Shown here: in pieces, positions 57,901 to 64,000 of the stretch
Layout of the letters: every line of letters starts with the position of its first letter
How positions within the stretch are numbered: the first letter of the stretch is position 1
DNA from: Candidula unifasciata
Taxonomy: Eukaryota > Mollusca > Gastropoda > Stylommatophora > Geomitridae
Assembly (NCBI GenBank): GCA_905116865.2
Contig: CAJHNH020008057.1
Location: forward strand, 306,001 to 370,000
DNA: 64,000 nt
Direction: 5' to 3'
Made by a program: the position numbers and the translations under genes
Notes under the pieces: model-generated
Databases searched by the model: none
The model's input: the letters and a program-made list of their open reading frames with translations, nothing else
Told to the model about the DNA's origin: nothing

Positions 57901-60900
57901 TAAGCGTGTGCTTAGGGCATAACGAAAGGAGGGGGCACCACAGAAGGTGTCAATATCCTTGGAGCTGAGCGATCGTTTTCTCAGCTAAAGTATATTTTAC
58001 AACAAAGCAACAAGGCAGGCCTTAGCTCTATTAAGTACAGAAGTAGACGTGCTTCATAAGATTACATTTGTGAGTTTGATCAAGACTTTGCAGTTATTAA
58101 AAAAAAAAACATTAAACAAGGAGGACACTTTTCAAATATAAATAGAGAGTATAAAAAGAGACATATATTATTTTCCATCTTCTTCTTTGTTCACCGGCTG
58201 TGAGCTCCAGTGGAAAGTCCTGGTTGTTCGTCCATTTGAATTTTGGCTTTGTGCCTGTGTTTTGCATGTATATCAGTTTAACTGGAATGAGCTATAATTA
58301 CTTACAAGACTACCACAATAACCTGTCAACATCGTACACAAGCTACAACCAAATACAAGATTATCTTTTCAACATCGTACACAAGCTACAACCAAATACA
58401 AGATTATCTTTTCAACATCGTACACAAGCTACAACCAAATACAAGATTATCTTTTCAACATCGTACACAAGCTACAACCATATACAAGACTATCTTTCCA
58501 ACATCGTAGACAAGCTACAACCATATACAAGACTATCTTTCCAACATCGTAGACAAGCTACAACCATATACAAGACTATCTTTCCAACATCGTACACAAG
58601 CTACAACCATATACAAGACTATCTTTCCACCATCGTACACAAGCTACAACCATATACAAGACTATCTTTCCAACATCGTACACAAGCTACAACCATATAC
58701 AAGATTATCTTTCCAACATCGTACACAAGCTACAACCAAATACAAGATTATCTTTCCAACATCGTAGACAAGCTACAACCATATACAAGACTATCTTTCC
58801 AACATCGTACACAAGCTACAACCATATACAAGACTATCTTTCCACCATCGTACACAAGCTACAACCATATACAAGACTATCTTTCCAACATCGTAGACAA
58901 GCTATAACCATATACAAGACTATCTTTTCAACATCGTAGACAAGCTATAACCATATACAAGACTATCTTTCCAACATCGTACACAAGCTACAACCATATA
59001 CAAGACTATCTTTCCAACATCGTACACAAGCTACAACCATATACAAGACTATCTTTCCAACATCGTACACAAGCTACAACCATATACAAGACTATCTTTC
59101 CAACATCGTAGACAAGCTACAGCCATATACAAGACTATCTTTCCAACATCTTACACAAGCTACAACCATATACAAGACTATCTTTCCAACATCGTAGACA
59201 AGCTACAACCATATACAAGACTATCTTTCCAACATCGTAGACAAGCTACAACCAAATACAAGACTGACTACTTTTCAACATCGTAGACAAGCTACAACCA
59301 TATACAAGACTATCTTTCCAACATCGTAGACAAGCTACAACCATATACAAGACTATCTTTCCAACATCGTAGACAAGCTACAACCATATACAAGACTATC
59401 TTTTCAACATCGTAGACAAGCTACAACCAAATACAAGATTATCTTTCCAACATCGTAGACAAGCTACAACCATATACAAGACTAACTGTCCAACATCGTA
59501 CACAAGCTACAACCATATACAAGACTATCTTTCCAACATCGTAGACAAGCTACAATCATATACAAGACTATCTTTCCAACATCGTAGACAAGCTACAACC
59601 ATATACAAGACTATCTTTCCAACATCGTACACAAGCTACAACCATATACAAGACTATCTTTCCACCATCGTACACAAGCTACAACCATATACAAGACTAT
59701 CTTTCCAACATCGTACACAAGCTACAACCATATACAAGACTATCTTTCCAACAACGTACACAAGCTACAACCAAATACAAGATTATCTTTCCAACATCGT
59801 AGACAAGCTACAACCATATACAAGACTATCTTTCCAACATCGTACACAAGCTACAACCATATACAAGACTATCTTTCCACCATCGTACACAAGCTACAAC
59901 CATATACAAGACTATCTTTCCAACATCGTAGACAAGCTATAACCATATACAAGACTATCTTTTCAACATCGTAGACAAGCTATAACCATATACAAGACTA
60001 TCTTTCCAACATCGTACACAAGCTACAACCATATACAAGACTATCTTTCCAACATCGTAGACAAGCTACAACCATATACAAGACTATCTTTCCAACATCG
60101 TACACAAGCTACAACCATATACAAGACTATCTTTCCAACATCTTACACAAACTACAACCATATACAAGACTATCTTTCCAACATCGTAGACAAGCTACAA
60201 CCATATACAAGACTATCTTTCCAACATCGTAGACAAGCTACAACCAAATACAAGACTGACTACTTTTCAACATCGTAGACAAGCTACAACCATATACAAG
60301 ACTATCTTTCCAACATCGTAGACAAGCTACAACCATATACAAGACTATCTTTCCAACATCGTAGACAAGCTACAACCATATACAAGACTATCTTTTCAAC
60401 ATCGTAGACAAGCTACAACCAAATACAAGATTATCTTTCCAACATCGTAGACAAGCTACAACCATATACAAGACTATCTGTCCAACATCGTACACAAGCT
60501 ACAACCATATACAAGACTATCTTTCCAACATCGTAGACAAGCTACAACCATATACAAGACCATCTTTTCAACATCGAACACAAGCTACAACCATATACAA
60601 GACTATCTTTCCAACATCGTACACAAGCTACAACCATATACAAGACTATCTGTCCAACATCTTACACAAGCTACAACCATATACAAGACTATCTGTCCAA
60701 CATCGTAGACAAGCTACAACCATATACAAGACTATCTGTCCAACATCGTACACAAGCTACAACCATATACAAGACTATCTTTCCAACATCGTACACAAGC
60801 TACAACCATATACAAGATTATCTTTCCAACATCTTACACAAGCTACAACCATATACAAGACTATCTGTCCAACATCGTAGACAAGCTACAACCATATACA

Positions 60901-61770
60901 AGACTATCTTTCCAACATCGTAGACAAGCTACAACCATATACAAGACTATCTGTCCAACATCGTAGACAAGCTACAACCATATACAAGACTATCTGTCCA
61001 ACATCGTAGACAAGCTACAACCATATACAAGACTATCTTTCCAACATCGTAGACAAGCTACAACCATATACAAGACTATCTGTCCAACATCGTAGACAAG
61101 CTACAACCATATACAAGACTATCTGTCCAACATCATAGACAAGCTACAACCATATACAAGACTATCTGTCCAACATCATAGACAAGCTACAACCATATAC
61201 AAGACTATCTGTCCAACATCGTAGACAAGCTACAACCATATACAAGACTATCTGTCCAACATCATAGACAAGCTACAACCATATACAAGACTATCTGTCC
61301 AACATCATAGACAAGCTACAACCATATACAAGACTATCTGTCCAACATCGTAGACAAGCTATAACCATATACAAGACTATCTGTCCAACATCGTAGACAA
61401 GCTACAACCATATACAAGACTATCTGTCCAACATCGTAGACAAGCTATAACCATATACAAGACTATCTGTCCAACATCGTAGACAAGCTACAACCATATA
61501 CAAGACTATCTGTCCAACATCGTAGACAAGCTATAACCATATACAAGACTATCTGTCCAACATCGTAGACAAGCTATAGCCGTATACAAGACTATCTTTT
61601 CAACATCGTAGACAAGCTATAGCCGTATGCTTCTACATTACCTTGCCGACATCCTGCATGTCCTGCAGCTGCCGTAGTTGTGACAGAGTGTGATGTCTCA
61701 GAGCCTCATGCAGGGGTGTGTCCCCATCTTTGTCCGGAATATTCAAGTTGCAGCCTTCCCTTACCAGAAG
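33840..61770 (-). CDS. MIB1: Mind bomb 1 E3 ubiquitin ligase, C-terminal 304 residues (7 exons)
   Basis: E3 ubiquitin ligase that ubiquitinates Delta/Jagged ligands in the signal-sending cell, driving their endocytosis and Notch activation. Exons in transcription order: 61770-61642, 56934-56753, 53009-52817, 48771-48693, 46803-46717, 42872-42769 and 33980-33840. They join in perfect phase to 304 codons plus stop. Domain order is last ankyrin repeats ([40 protein letters not shown]), RING1 ([19 protein letters not shown]), RING2 (ECVVCSDKK...PCGHMC), a coiled-coil linker ([15 protein letters not shown]), and RING3 ([20 protein letters not shown]). It ends RILLY as in MIB1. Three RINGs and near-identity to the vertebrate protein argue for MIB1 over MIB2. 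The N-terminal MIB/HERC2, ZZ and REP domains (about 700 residues) lie beyond 64000. Most introns in the window are filled with tandem arrays. Confidence 0.95.
33976..39958 (-). repeat. 33/34-bp array of amplified MIB1 3' splice site, ~175-180 copies
   Basis: Unit on the plus strand is gatgcatgtctgtatcaaag + aaacaacagttagt (34 bp) or the same with tataaag/tatcaag (33 bp). On the minus strand, the MIB1 sense, each unit reads ctaactgttgtttctttgat + acag|acatgc. That is a branch-point-like CTAAC, a T-rich pyrimidine tract, CAG and the first five or six bases of the RING3 exon. The first unit overlaps the real acceptor at 33981. 34-bp units dominate at 33976-35470, and homogeneous 33-bp units fill much of 35480-36660. 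GTGTGTCTG variants are interspersed elsewhere. The long open frames on both strands are by-products of the 33-bp period. Confidence 0.97.
40125..40315 (+). mobile_element. LINE fragment (linker upstream of reverse transcriptase)
   Basis: [23 protein letters not shown] reading resembles the segment between endonuclease and reverse transcriptase in non-LTR elements ('W..FK..L..AAEETLGK'). Followed by stops. Confidence 0.4.
40655..41112. repeat. 30-bp minisatellite, 15 copies
   Basis: Unit aaggaatgttcaaccatcca + gaactcaatc, with two short variant segments (tctagagtcaaa...) at about 40780-40800 and 41045-41065. In MIB1's last intron. Confidence 0.93.
41290..41645 (+). mobile_element. LINE 3' coding tail (with F1-like 5' piece)
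   Basis: From about 41355, pieces match the FGHVKR.GGLEKTILEG...[11 protein letters not shown] type tail (gctggacaactggctagaga, ccgtgacgagggcgatgttc), the same family as 49235-49665. A G homopolymer and a taacaagtaagtcataaaag stretch resembling F1 lie just upstream. Confidence 0.5.
41760..42705. repeat. 25-bp minisatellite, ~38 copies
   Basis: Unit gaaaccagtctttgaagaga + aagat, with gaagaa and gaagat variants. The period is not a multiple of 3, but three consecutive frames stay open, giving minus-strand readings of over 300 residues rich in KTGF/KDWFH/RLVSS that I regard as spurious. It ends about 60 bases from the MIB1 donor at 42768. Confidence 0.95.
42769..42872 (-). CDS. MIB1: MIB1 exon: coiled-coil linker
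   Basis: Minus-strand acceptor gattgtcctcag, donor gtttgt (weak but GT). Phase 1 in, phase 0 out. It encodes [19 protein letters not shown], then [15 protein letters not shown], a predicted coiled coil between RING2 and RING3. Confidence 0.92.
43013..43624 (+). repeat. 612-bp direct duplication, copy 1
   Basis: Nearly identical to 44071-44681 (about four differences: tatttggt/tatatggt, actggc/aatggc, a one-base deletion in atttaggg, ggtgat/gatgat). It begins in a LINE tail (atggacagaaagctgggaag) and continues through degenerate (t)atggtgactttatat repeats. Confidence 0.9.
43905..44250 (+). mobile_element. LINE 3' coding tail
   Basis: Reads [13 protein letters not shown] and, in another frame, [19 protein letters not shown], the typical non-LTR polyprotein tail. 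The second part (from 44071) is also present alone at 43013-43185, showing that the duplication captured half of this tail. Confidence 0.65.
44071..44681 (+). repeat. 612-bp direct duplication, copy 2
   Basis: Second copy, in direct orientation 1058 bases downstream of the first. Here the LINE tail is continuous on its left side, so this is probably the parental copy. Confidence 0.9.
44682..45085. repeat. Degenerate TGGTGACTTTATAT repeats
   Basis: Continuation of the loose tggtgactttatatttagat pattern with decreasing regularity, leading into the 37-bp array. Confidence 0.6.
45088..46565. repeat. 37-bp minisatellite, ~40 copies
   Basis: Unit tgattatgtaatgacttgat + acagtgactttatatca/atttca. 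The centre is homogeneous and the edges diverge. Both tatatca and tatttca versions occur in blocks. In the MIB1 intron 42873-46716. Confidence 0.95.
46717..46803 (-). CDS. MIB1: MIB1 exon: second half of RING2
   Basis: Minus-strand acceptor tttccccag, donor gtaagt. It completes the glycine split from the previous exon and encodes [20 protein letters not shown] and FIVCCGGT, supplying the last zinc ligands of RING2. Confidence 0.95.
46844..47075. repeat. Purine-rich AGGAGG/GGACAAGG tract
   Basis: Irregular repeats of gaggaggacaaagacaagg on the plus strand, C/T-rich on the MIB1 sense strand. It lies 40 bases upstream of the acceptor at 46803, so it forms a very long pyrimidine region before that exon. 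Confidence 0.75.
47105..47277 (-). mobile_element. tRNA-derived SINE, reverse
   Basis: Minus strand gcctggctctctagcgtagt...tctgggttcactcccggg, with an A-run at the far end (T-run at 47080-47098). Second copy of the family at 24865-24992. Confidence 0.65.
47380..47530 (-). mobile_element. SINE 3' fragment, reverse
   Basis: Reverse match to the 3' part of the SINE at 4231-4495 (aggatcctcagtggtgctac, gtaacccataagtgctccgt in the plus reading). Confidence 0.55.
47575..47752 (+). mobile_element. tRNA-derived SINE
   Basis: gaggcatggtgcccaccgtg...ggttccaggttcaattcccg head, then cttctagtaattccccctgg. Same family as 4231-4495. The LTR-element fragment follows directly. Confidence 0.6.
47745..48140 (+). 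mobile_element. Gypsy-type LTR retrotransposon reverse transcriptase fragment
   Basis: An 87-codon frame contains the start of a Ty3/Gypsy reverse transcriptase: a [25 protein letters not shown] region (IEPSxSP motif), [18 protein letters not shown], then after a frame break [15 protein letters not shown]. No LTRs, protease or integrase are visible. A dead fragment in the MIB1 intron 46804-48692. Confidence 0.75.
48415..48592 (-). mobile_element. SINE body fragment, reverse
   Basis: Minus-strand V-type SINE body (gtcgacccagccttgtgggt in reverse-complement reading; plus strand atagggctagacctatattt). The head is missing. It ends about 100 bases from the MIB1 exon at 48693. Confidence 0.55.
48693..48771 (-). 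CDS. MIB1: MIB1 exon: first half of RING2
   Basis: Minus-strand acceptor gatgccatcag, donor gtaagt. 26 codons plus one base: [20 protein letters not shown], then HMCACD. The intron splits RING2 between its zinc-binding residues. Confidence 0.95.
49235..49665 (+). mobile_element. LINE 3' coding tail
   Basis: [20 protein letters not shown] and [19 protein letters not shown] are the standard non-LTR tail motifs (MLRISWT...N..IL; YFGHIxRxxGLEK). The 3' end acctgctacatgatgatgg is GAT-rich. Confidence 0.7.
49788..50560. repeat. 33-bp minisatellite, ~24 copies
   Basis: Unit aatgtcaatcatttcttgcc + ctctgtctcaggt. On the plus strand each unit contains tgccctctgtctcag|gtaatg, a pyrimidine tract, CAG and immediate GTAA. 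Frames stay open because 33 is a multiple of 3. It lies in a MIB1 intron but in antisense orientation to MIB1. Confidence 0.95.
50772..51216. repeat. 25-bp minisatellite, ~18 copies
   Basis: Unit gaagaacatgtcacaaaact + gacaa, with gacataaa and gatagg variants. In the same MIB1 intron as the 33-bp and 40-bp arrays. Confidence 0.93.
51230..51830. other. Intron sequence, unclassified
   Basis: Contains a moderately GC region (about 51285-51500, tggctcgccagaggacaaat ...) that may belong to a dispersed element, but I could not match it inside the window. Confidence 0.4.
51835..52095 (+). mobile_element. LINE 3' coding tail, decayed
   Basis: AYIKR-like tail homologous to 55455-55690 (aaaagacataacactctttg, aactggaggagaaagctgag, aagcaagagatagacaacga), with several stops. 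Confidence 0.5.
52095..52600. other. Intron sequence, nothing recognised
   Basis: No repeat or coding signal before the 40-bp splice-donor array. Confidence 0.5.
52606..52840 (-). repeat. 40-bp array of amplified MIB1 5' splice site, 6 copies
   Basis: Plus-strand unit cattacctttgtcctagact + (g/a)gacaggataaaactgttag, with starts at 52611, 52651, 52691, 52731, 52771 and 52811. On the minus strand each copy reads tcctgtc(c/t)agtctaggac + aaag|gtaatg, the last ~22 bases of the RING1 exon plus its donor. The copy at 52811 is the real exon end. Of the five extra copies, four keep GT (one as gtaaag) and the one at 52731 has AT. Confidence 0.95.
52817..53009 (-). CDS. MIB1: MIB1 exon: RING1
   Basis: Minus-strand acceptor ctctcacctag, donor gtaatg. 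It starts with the last base of a serine codon, then 64 codons: [64 protein letters not shown]. The complete RING1 is in this exon. The last ~22 exon bases and the donor are repeated in a 40-bp array that begins at the splice site. Confidence 0.96.
53095..53378 (+). mobile_element. F1 element copy
   Basis: From cgtgtggattccagggcctt to the tail gtgaacgtgaagaagaagaag. It begins about 85 bases upstream (MIB1 sense) of the RING1 exon acceptor. Confidence 0.6.
53587..53850 (+). mobile_element. F1 element copy
   Basis: Second F1 in direct orientation, 490 bases from the previous; more diverged (aaaaggggtggcggatggac at the 5' end). It ends in (GAA)n at about 53833-53847, just before the 20-bp array. 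Confidence 0.55.
53915..54495. repeat. 20-bp minisatellite, ~29 copies
   Basis: Unit tgctgccaagtatgtgcttg, with gctggtgctg and aagtacgtgct variants clustered in the middle. Open frames on both strands (Cys-rich [10 protein letters not shown] on plus, HTWQHKH on minus) come from the simple period and have no homology. Confidence 0.93.
54530..54640 (-). mobile_element. F1 3' fragment, reverse
   Basis: Plus reading cagtaaacttcggcggaaag + tcctggctgatcatctac corresponds to the F1 3' end in reverse. It stands head to head with the next copy. Confidence 0.45.
54646..54935 (+). mobile_element. F1 element, full-length copy
   Basis: Complete: gtgtgggttccagggccctt, aacaagaacagacccactgc, the gcaaggaaccagcagtctgc block, ccagaagtggatgaacaacc, and tail gtgaagaataaagaagaag. 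Very close to the reference at 6601. Confidence 0.65.
55130..55440 (-). mobile_element. LINE 3' end, reverse, with GAT-rich tail
   Basis: Same family and orientation as 28060-28520 (plus reading gtgccttgccaactggcgta, ccatcgtttcagcccatcca, tgatctttccagttgtcaca). Confidence 0.6.
55455..55690 (+). mobile_element. LINE 3' coding tail
   Basis: Plus strand reads [20 protein letters not shown], then RARGG, matching 'VMRxxSLEKTIMLGKVEGKRRRGRP' of non-LTR tails. Stops follow. Confidence 0.6.
55775..55885. repeat. ~18-bp imperfect repeat
   Basis: Five or six copies of ttcaacaaa(g/a)t(c/t)tacc(c/a)ag in tandem. Confidence 0.6.
55890..56210. other. Intron sequence, nothing recognised
   Basis: T-rich MIB1 intron sequence without visible features. 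Confidence 0.5.
56218..56660 (+). mobile_element. F1 element copy with long (GAA)n tail
   Basis: F1 body 56218-56450 (gccctgtaacaagtatgtcc, the gaggcaaggttccaaaagtc block, ccagaagtggatgagcaac). It continues into about 200 bases of GAA-rich sequence in which the gtgaa(t/c)g-(aagaag)n 3' end itself is repeated three times (about 56446, 56508, 56555). 92 bases from the MIB1 exon at 56753. Confidence 0.65.
56753..56934 (-). CDS. MIB1: MIB1 exon: last ankyrin repeat
   Basis: Minus-strand acceptor tttttaaacag, donor gtaagc. 60 codons plus two bases. It includes [60 protein letters not shown], a diverged ankyrin repeat with the MIB1-specific [10 protein letters not shown] segment. Confidence 0.96.
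57355..57775. repeat. 12-bp minisatellite, ~35 copies
   Basis: Unit actacacacgag/actacatacaag. Spurious periodic open frames on both strands (TRLH on plus, VCSLVCSL on minus). Confidence 0.93.
57880..58165. other. Intron sequence between two arrays
   Basis: Includes attaagcacactaagcgtgtg + cttagggcat, which looks like a dispersed-repeat fragment, and a short A-run at about 58100. Nothing coding. Confidence 0.4.
58170..58290 (-). mobile_element. F1 3' fragment, reverse
   Basis: Plus reading cttcttctttgttcaccggc + tgtgagctccagtggaaagtcc matches the F1 3' end. It is cut off where the 43-bp array begins. Confidence 0.5.
58300..61630. repeat. 43-bp minisatellite, ~77 copies
   Basis: Unit caagctacaaccatatacaa + gactatctttccaacatcgta(c/g)a. 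Variants: tctttcc in the first two thirds, tctgtcc in the last third, aaatacaagatt at intervals. Rare shared indels recur 992 bases apart. The last, incomplete unit ends 6-13 bases from the MIB1 donor gtaatg at 61641-61636. The 43-bp period gives only limited open frames. Confidence 0.96.
61642..61770 (-). CDS. MIB1: MIB1 exon: ankyrin repeat ([12 protein letters not shown])
   Basis: Minus-strand acceptor ttaattttcag, donor gtaatg. Exactly 43 codons: [43 protein letters not shown]. Canonical ankyrin DxxGxTPLHxA. It is the first MIB1 exon seen from the right; the preceding exon must lie beyond 64000. Confidence 0.96.
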
Positions 61771-61999
61771 CTGAAAATTAATAATCAACATTAGTATAGT
61801 AAAATCTCATTAACTTGAACTAAAAAAAGACACACAAATCATGAGTTCATTTTTAAAAGAAAGGGTGTTAGCCGGGGATTAACCAGATATATTTCCCTGT
61901 TAGGTCCATCATTTTGTTCATGTTGACTGATTGCTTATCTCATGCCAGTTTGGGTTAACAAGGTTTGAACAATATTTACAATCTATTAGCTGCAGGGCA

Positions 62000-62800
62000 G
62001 GGAGAGAGACAATCTATAATTTTTGGTTGTGTCTTGAGAAGGAGAAAACTGAAACATATCATGACGGTGGGAAAGTTAGAGGAATAAAATGGCAGAGGAA
62101 GATCAAGAGATAAGATGCTGGACAGTTTTGACATCATGGCATGGAAGATCATCTGTGTCAGATCGGACTGAAAGTTGATGAAACAGACGGTTGTGGATAG
62201 ATATGACTACCAAAGTCACATGGCATGGAAGATCATCTGTGTCAGATCGGACTGAAAGTTGATGAAACAGACGGTTGTGGATAGATATGACTACCAAAGT
62301 CACATGGCATGGAAGATCATCTGTGTCAGATCGGACTAAAAGTAGATGAAACAGACGGTTGTGGATAGATATGACTACCAAAGTCACAAGGCATTGAAGA
62401 TCATCTGTGTCAGATTGGACTGAAAGTAGATGAAACAGACGATTGTGGATAGATATGACTACCAAAGTCACAAGGCATGGAAGATCATCTGTGTCAGATC
62501 GGACTGAAAGTAGATGAAACAGACAGTTGTGGATAGATATGACTACCAAAGTCACAAGGCATGGAAGATCATCTGTGTCAGATCGGATTGAAAGTTGATG
62601 AAACAAATGGCTGTGGATAGATATGACTACCAAAGTCACATGGCATGCGAGAGTGAAAAAGAAGCAGAGTGAGAGAAGATGCTGGACAGCCTGACAACAT
62701 GGCATGGAAGATCCTCTGTGTCTGACCTGACTGAAAGTACACAAGACAGAAGGTTGTGGCTAGACATGATTACCAACAGCAAGCGGCAAGGACTTTACAT
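62000..62800 (+). repeat. 84-bp tandem repeat grown from a LINE tail, ~7 copies
   Basis: The left flank encodes KWQRKIKR and a decayed WLDSFDxMAW piece, i.e. a non-LTR polyprotein tail. The following 84-bp unit (gatcatctgtgtcagatcgg...aaagtcacatggcatggaa) repeats six times from 62147, then a diverged seventh copy at about 62695-62780. Confidence 0.8.
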
Positions 62801-63054
62801 GAAACAGAAGGTTGTGGAGAGATATGACTACCAATAGCATAGGACAAGGACTAAAAGTAGAAAAAGAAGAAAAATGAGAAGGAAAAGGAGAAGAAGAAGA
62901 AGCAAGGCGGGGAAATGAACCAGTAACAGAACGTACAAGCCGACACAACGACATGAAACTATGACCACAGAAGAACAGCTTGAAGAAAACAACAAAGATC
63001 CCCAAAACCAGATGGCTGGCAAGATATAAAAAAGGGCCTTTTTCTCCATCTTCG

Positions 63055-63200
63055 GTTGCATTAGGCATATAGGGCTAGACCTATATTTTACAGATCAGTC
63101 AGCATTCAGTGGGTGATGTGGTCAATGCCATTTAAAGCAGCATCGACTCGACCTGAGAGCCAAGGTCATTTAAAAAAAAAAAGGTAAGATCTGAACCCAT
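63055..63200 (-). mobile_element. SINE fragment, reverse
   Basis: Plus reading gcatatagggctagacctat, gtgggtgatgtggtcaatgc, tgagagccaaggtcattt: reverse V-type SINE body with an internal deletion; the head is lost after the A-run. Confidence 0.55.
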
Positions 63201-63204
63201 GGCT

Positions 63205-63635
63205 GACAGTTACAGTAAATAAAAACAGACATTGAAATTACTTCCAGCAGACACTTGCCTCACCCAGTTGAATCAAATCAACTGCCAAGCCTCAAGCAGA
63301 TGACTAAGAGTAATTGAACATTACTGAAACTGATTTGAGTTTCAAATAAATCAAATGCCATAATCATTTACATCTGAGTGTTCTTTCTCATTAGTCTGAA
63401 AGAAATGGATCTACTCTGCTTTAAATCTGTATTGTTTCTTAAGGACAACTTACCATAGGCACCAGCACCTGGGAGCTCAGGCCCCAGTTTGTTTTTAGCG
63501 GGAGGGGGACTCAGCTCTACCCCTCTCCCCACACCCACATAATTTTCAGGGACCTAAGGTGTCCCCCTCTCCACACCCCCACCCCTCATAATTGTCAGGG
63601 AGCTAAAGCGTCCCCCCTCTCCCTCAGAAAATTTG
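63205..63635. other. MIB1 intron, nothing coding recognised
   Basis: Includes a duplicated C-rich segment (cccctctccccaca.. ataattttcagggacctaa / ..ataattgtcagggagctaa at about 63520-63610). A GT-type site at about 63449 on the minus strand lacks a MIB1-like reading. Confidence 0.5.
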
Positions 63636-63639
63636 TAAG

Positions 63640-63890
63640 TAAAGTGAAGATTCCTTTTCACACCTTTAGACGCATCAAGCATATGGGAAGTAAAAGTAAA
63701 AGTAAAGTTCCCTTTTCACGCCTTTCGGCGCATCGGGCATATGGGAAGAGTACCCATATTTTTACAGACCTGTCGACACTAGGTTGGTAATGTGGTCAGC
63801 ATTATGCCAGCCATCTTTACTTCCCAAGGACATACACCCTGGTACCCATTTTAGGCTGGGTCGACCTGCGACGCCCCATACTAGAAAATT
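63640..63890 (-). mobile_element. tRNA-derived SINE body, reverse, with duplicated 3' end
   Basis: Plus reading ccttttcacgcctttcggcg, catatgggaagagtacccat, cctggtacccattttaggct, ggtcgacctgcgacgcccc. The 3' end (agtaaagt..cccttttcacacctttag) is present twice, at 63640 and 63695. Confidence 0.6.
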
Positions 63891-64000
63891 TGTAAGTGGT
63901 CCTTTTTAACTATGTATAGATGTTCTCTCTTTTTTTTTAACTCTTTCAGTCCTAAACAGTGTGGAATTCAACTGTGTCTGTGCTAAAGTTGTAGTATCCT

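Noticed and set aside
33840..61770. Assignment as MIB2 instead of MIB1
   Set aside because: Three RING motifs, the [10 protein letters not shown] segment, the LQQQLQDIK linker and the RILLY end match MIB1; vertebrate MIB2 has two RINGs and a different end.
63425..63475. Possible further MIB1 exon on the minus strand with a donor-like gtaagt
   Set aside because: The reading (about LSSQVLVPM) does not resemble the expected ankyrin sequence and no suitable acceptor follows.

Overview
The window is animal nuclear DNA, most likely from a mollusc (probably a gastropod). The evidence for an animal is two multi-exon genes with GT-AG introns encoding conserved animal proteins, long AT-rich introns, and dense SINE, LINE-tail and MITE debris. 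The mollusc assignment is inferred from the style of the tRNA-headed SINEs and tandem arrays and is not proven. No bacterial, organellar or CRISPR-type content was seen.

Only two protein-coding genes can be supported, and they converge tail to tail. On the plus strand, ten exons between 311 and 14889 encode all but the N-terminus of an MFSD1-like major facilitator (lysosomal peptide transporter family). The first exons lie left of the window. Exon phases join perfectly at every junction except one: the exon at 10780-10932 carries one base too many. On the minus strand, seven exons between 61770 and 33840 encode the last 304 residues of Mind bomb 1 (MIB1), the E3 ubiquitin ligase that activates Notch ligands: the end of the ankyrin region and three RING fingers, with every phase consistent. 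Its 5' part lies right of the window. The two proteins are not known to work together.

Everything else is repetitive or unrecognised. From 1 to 14.9 kb are MFSD1 introns with SINEs, LINE fragments, palindromic MITEs and two minisatellites. From 14.9 to 33.8 kb is intergenic DNA with minisatellites of 41, 21, 41, 27, 43, 32 and 36 bp and two adjacent MITEs with 8-bp target duplications. From 33.8 to 64 kb is MIB1, most of whose introns are packed with tandem arrays (34/33, 30, 25, 37, 33, 25, 40, 20, 12, 43 and 84 bp). About one third of the window is tandem repeat.

The most unusual signal is that two arrays inside MIB1 are amplified splice sites. The 6-kb array at 33976-39958 repeats the 3' splice site (branch-point-like CTAAC, pyrimidine tract, CAG and first exon bases) of the last exon roughly 175-180 times, in the sense direction. 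The 40-bp array at 52606-52840 repeats the exon end and 5' splice site of the first RING exon six times. A 43-bp array starts within about 15 bases of a third MIB1 splice site. Other arrays grew from LINE 3' coding tails.
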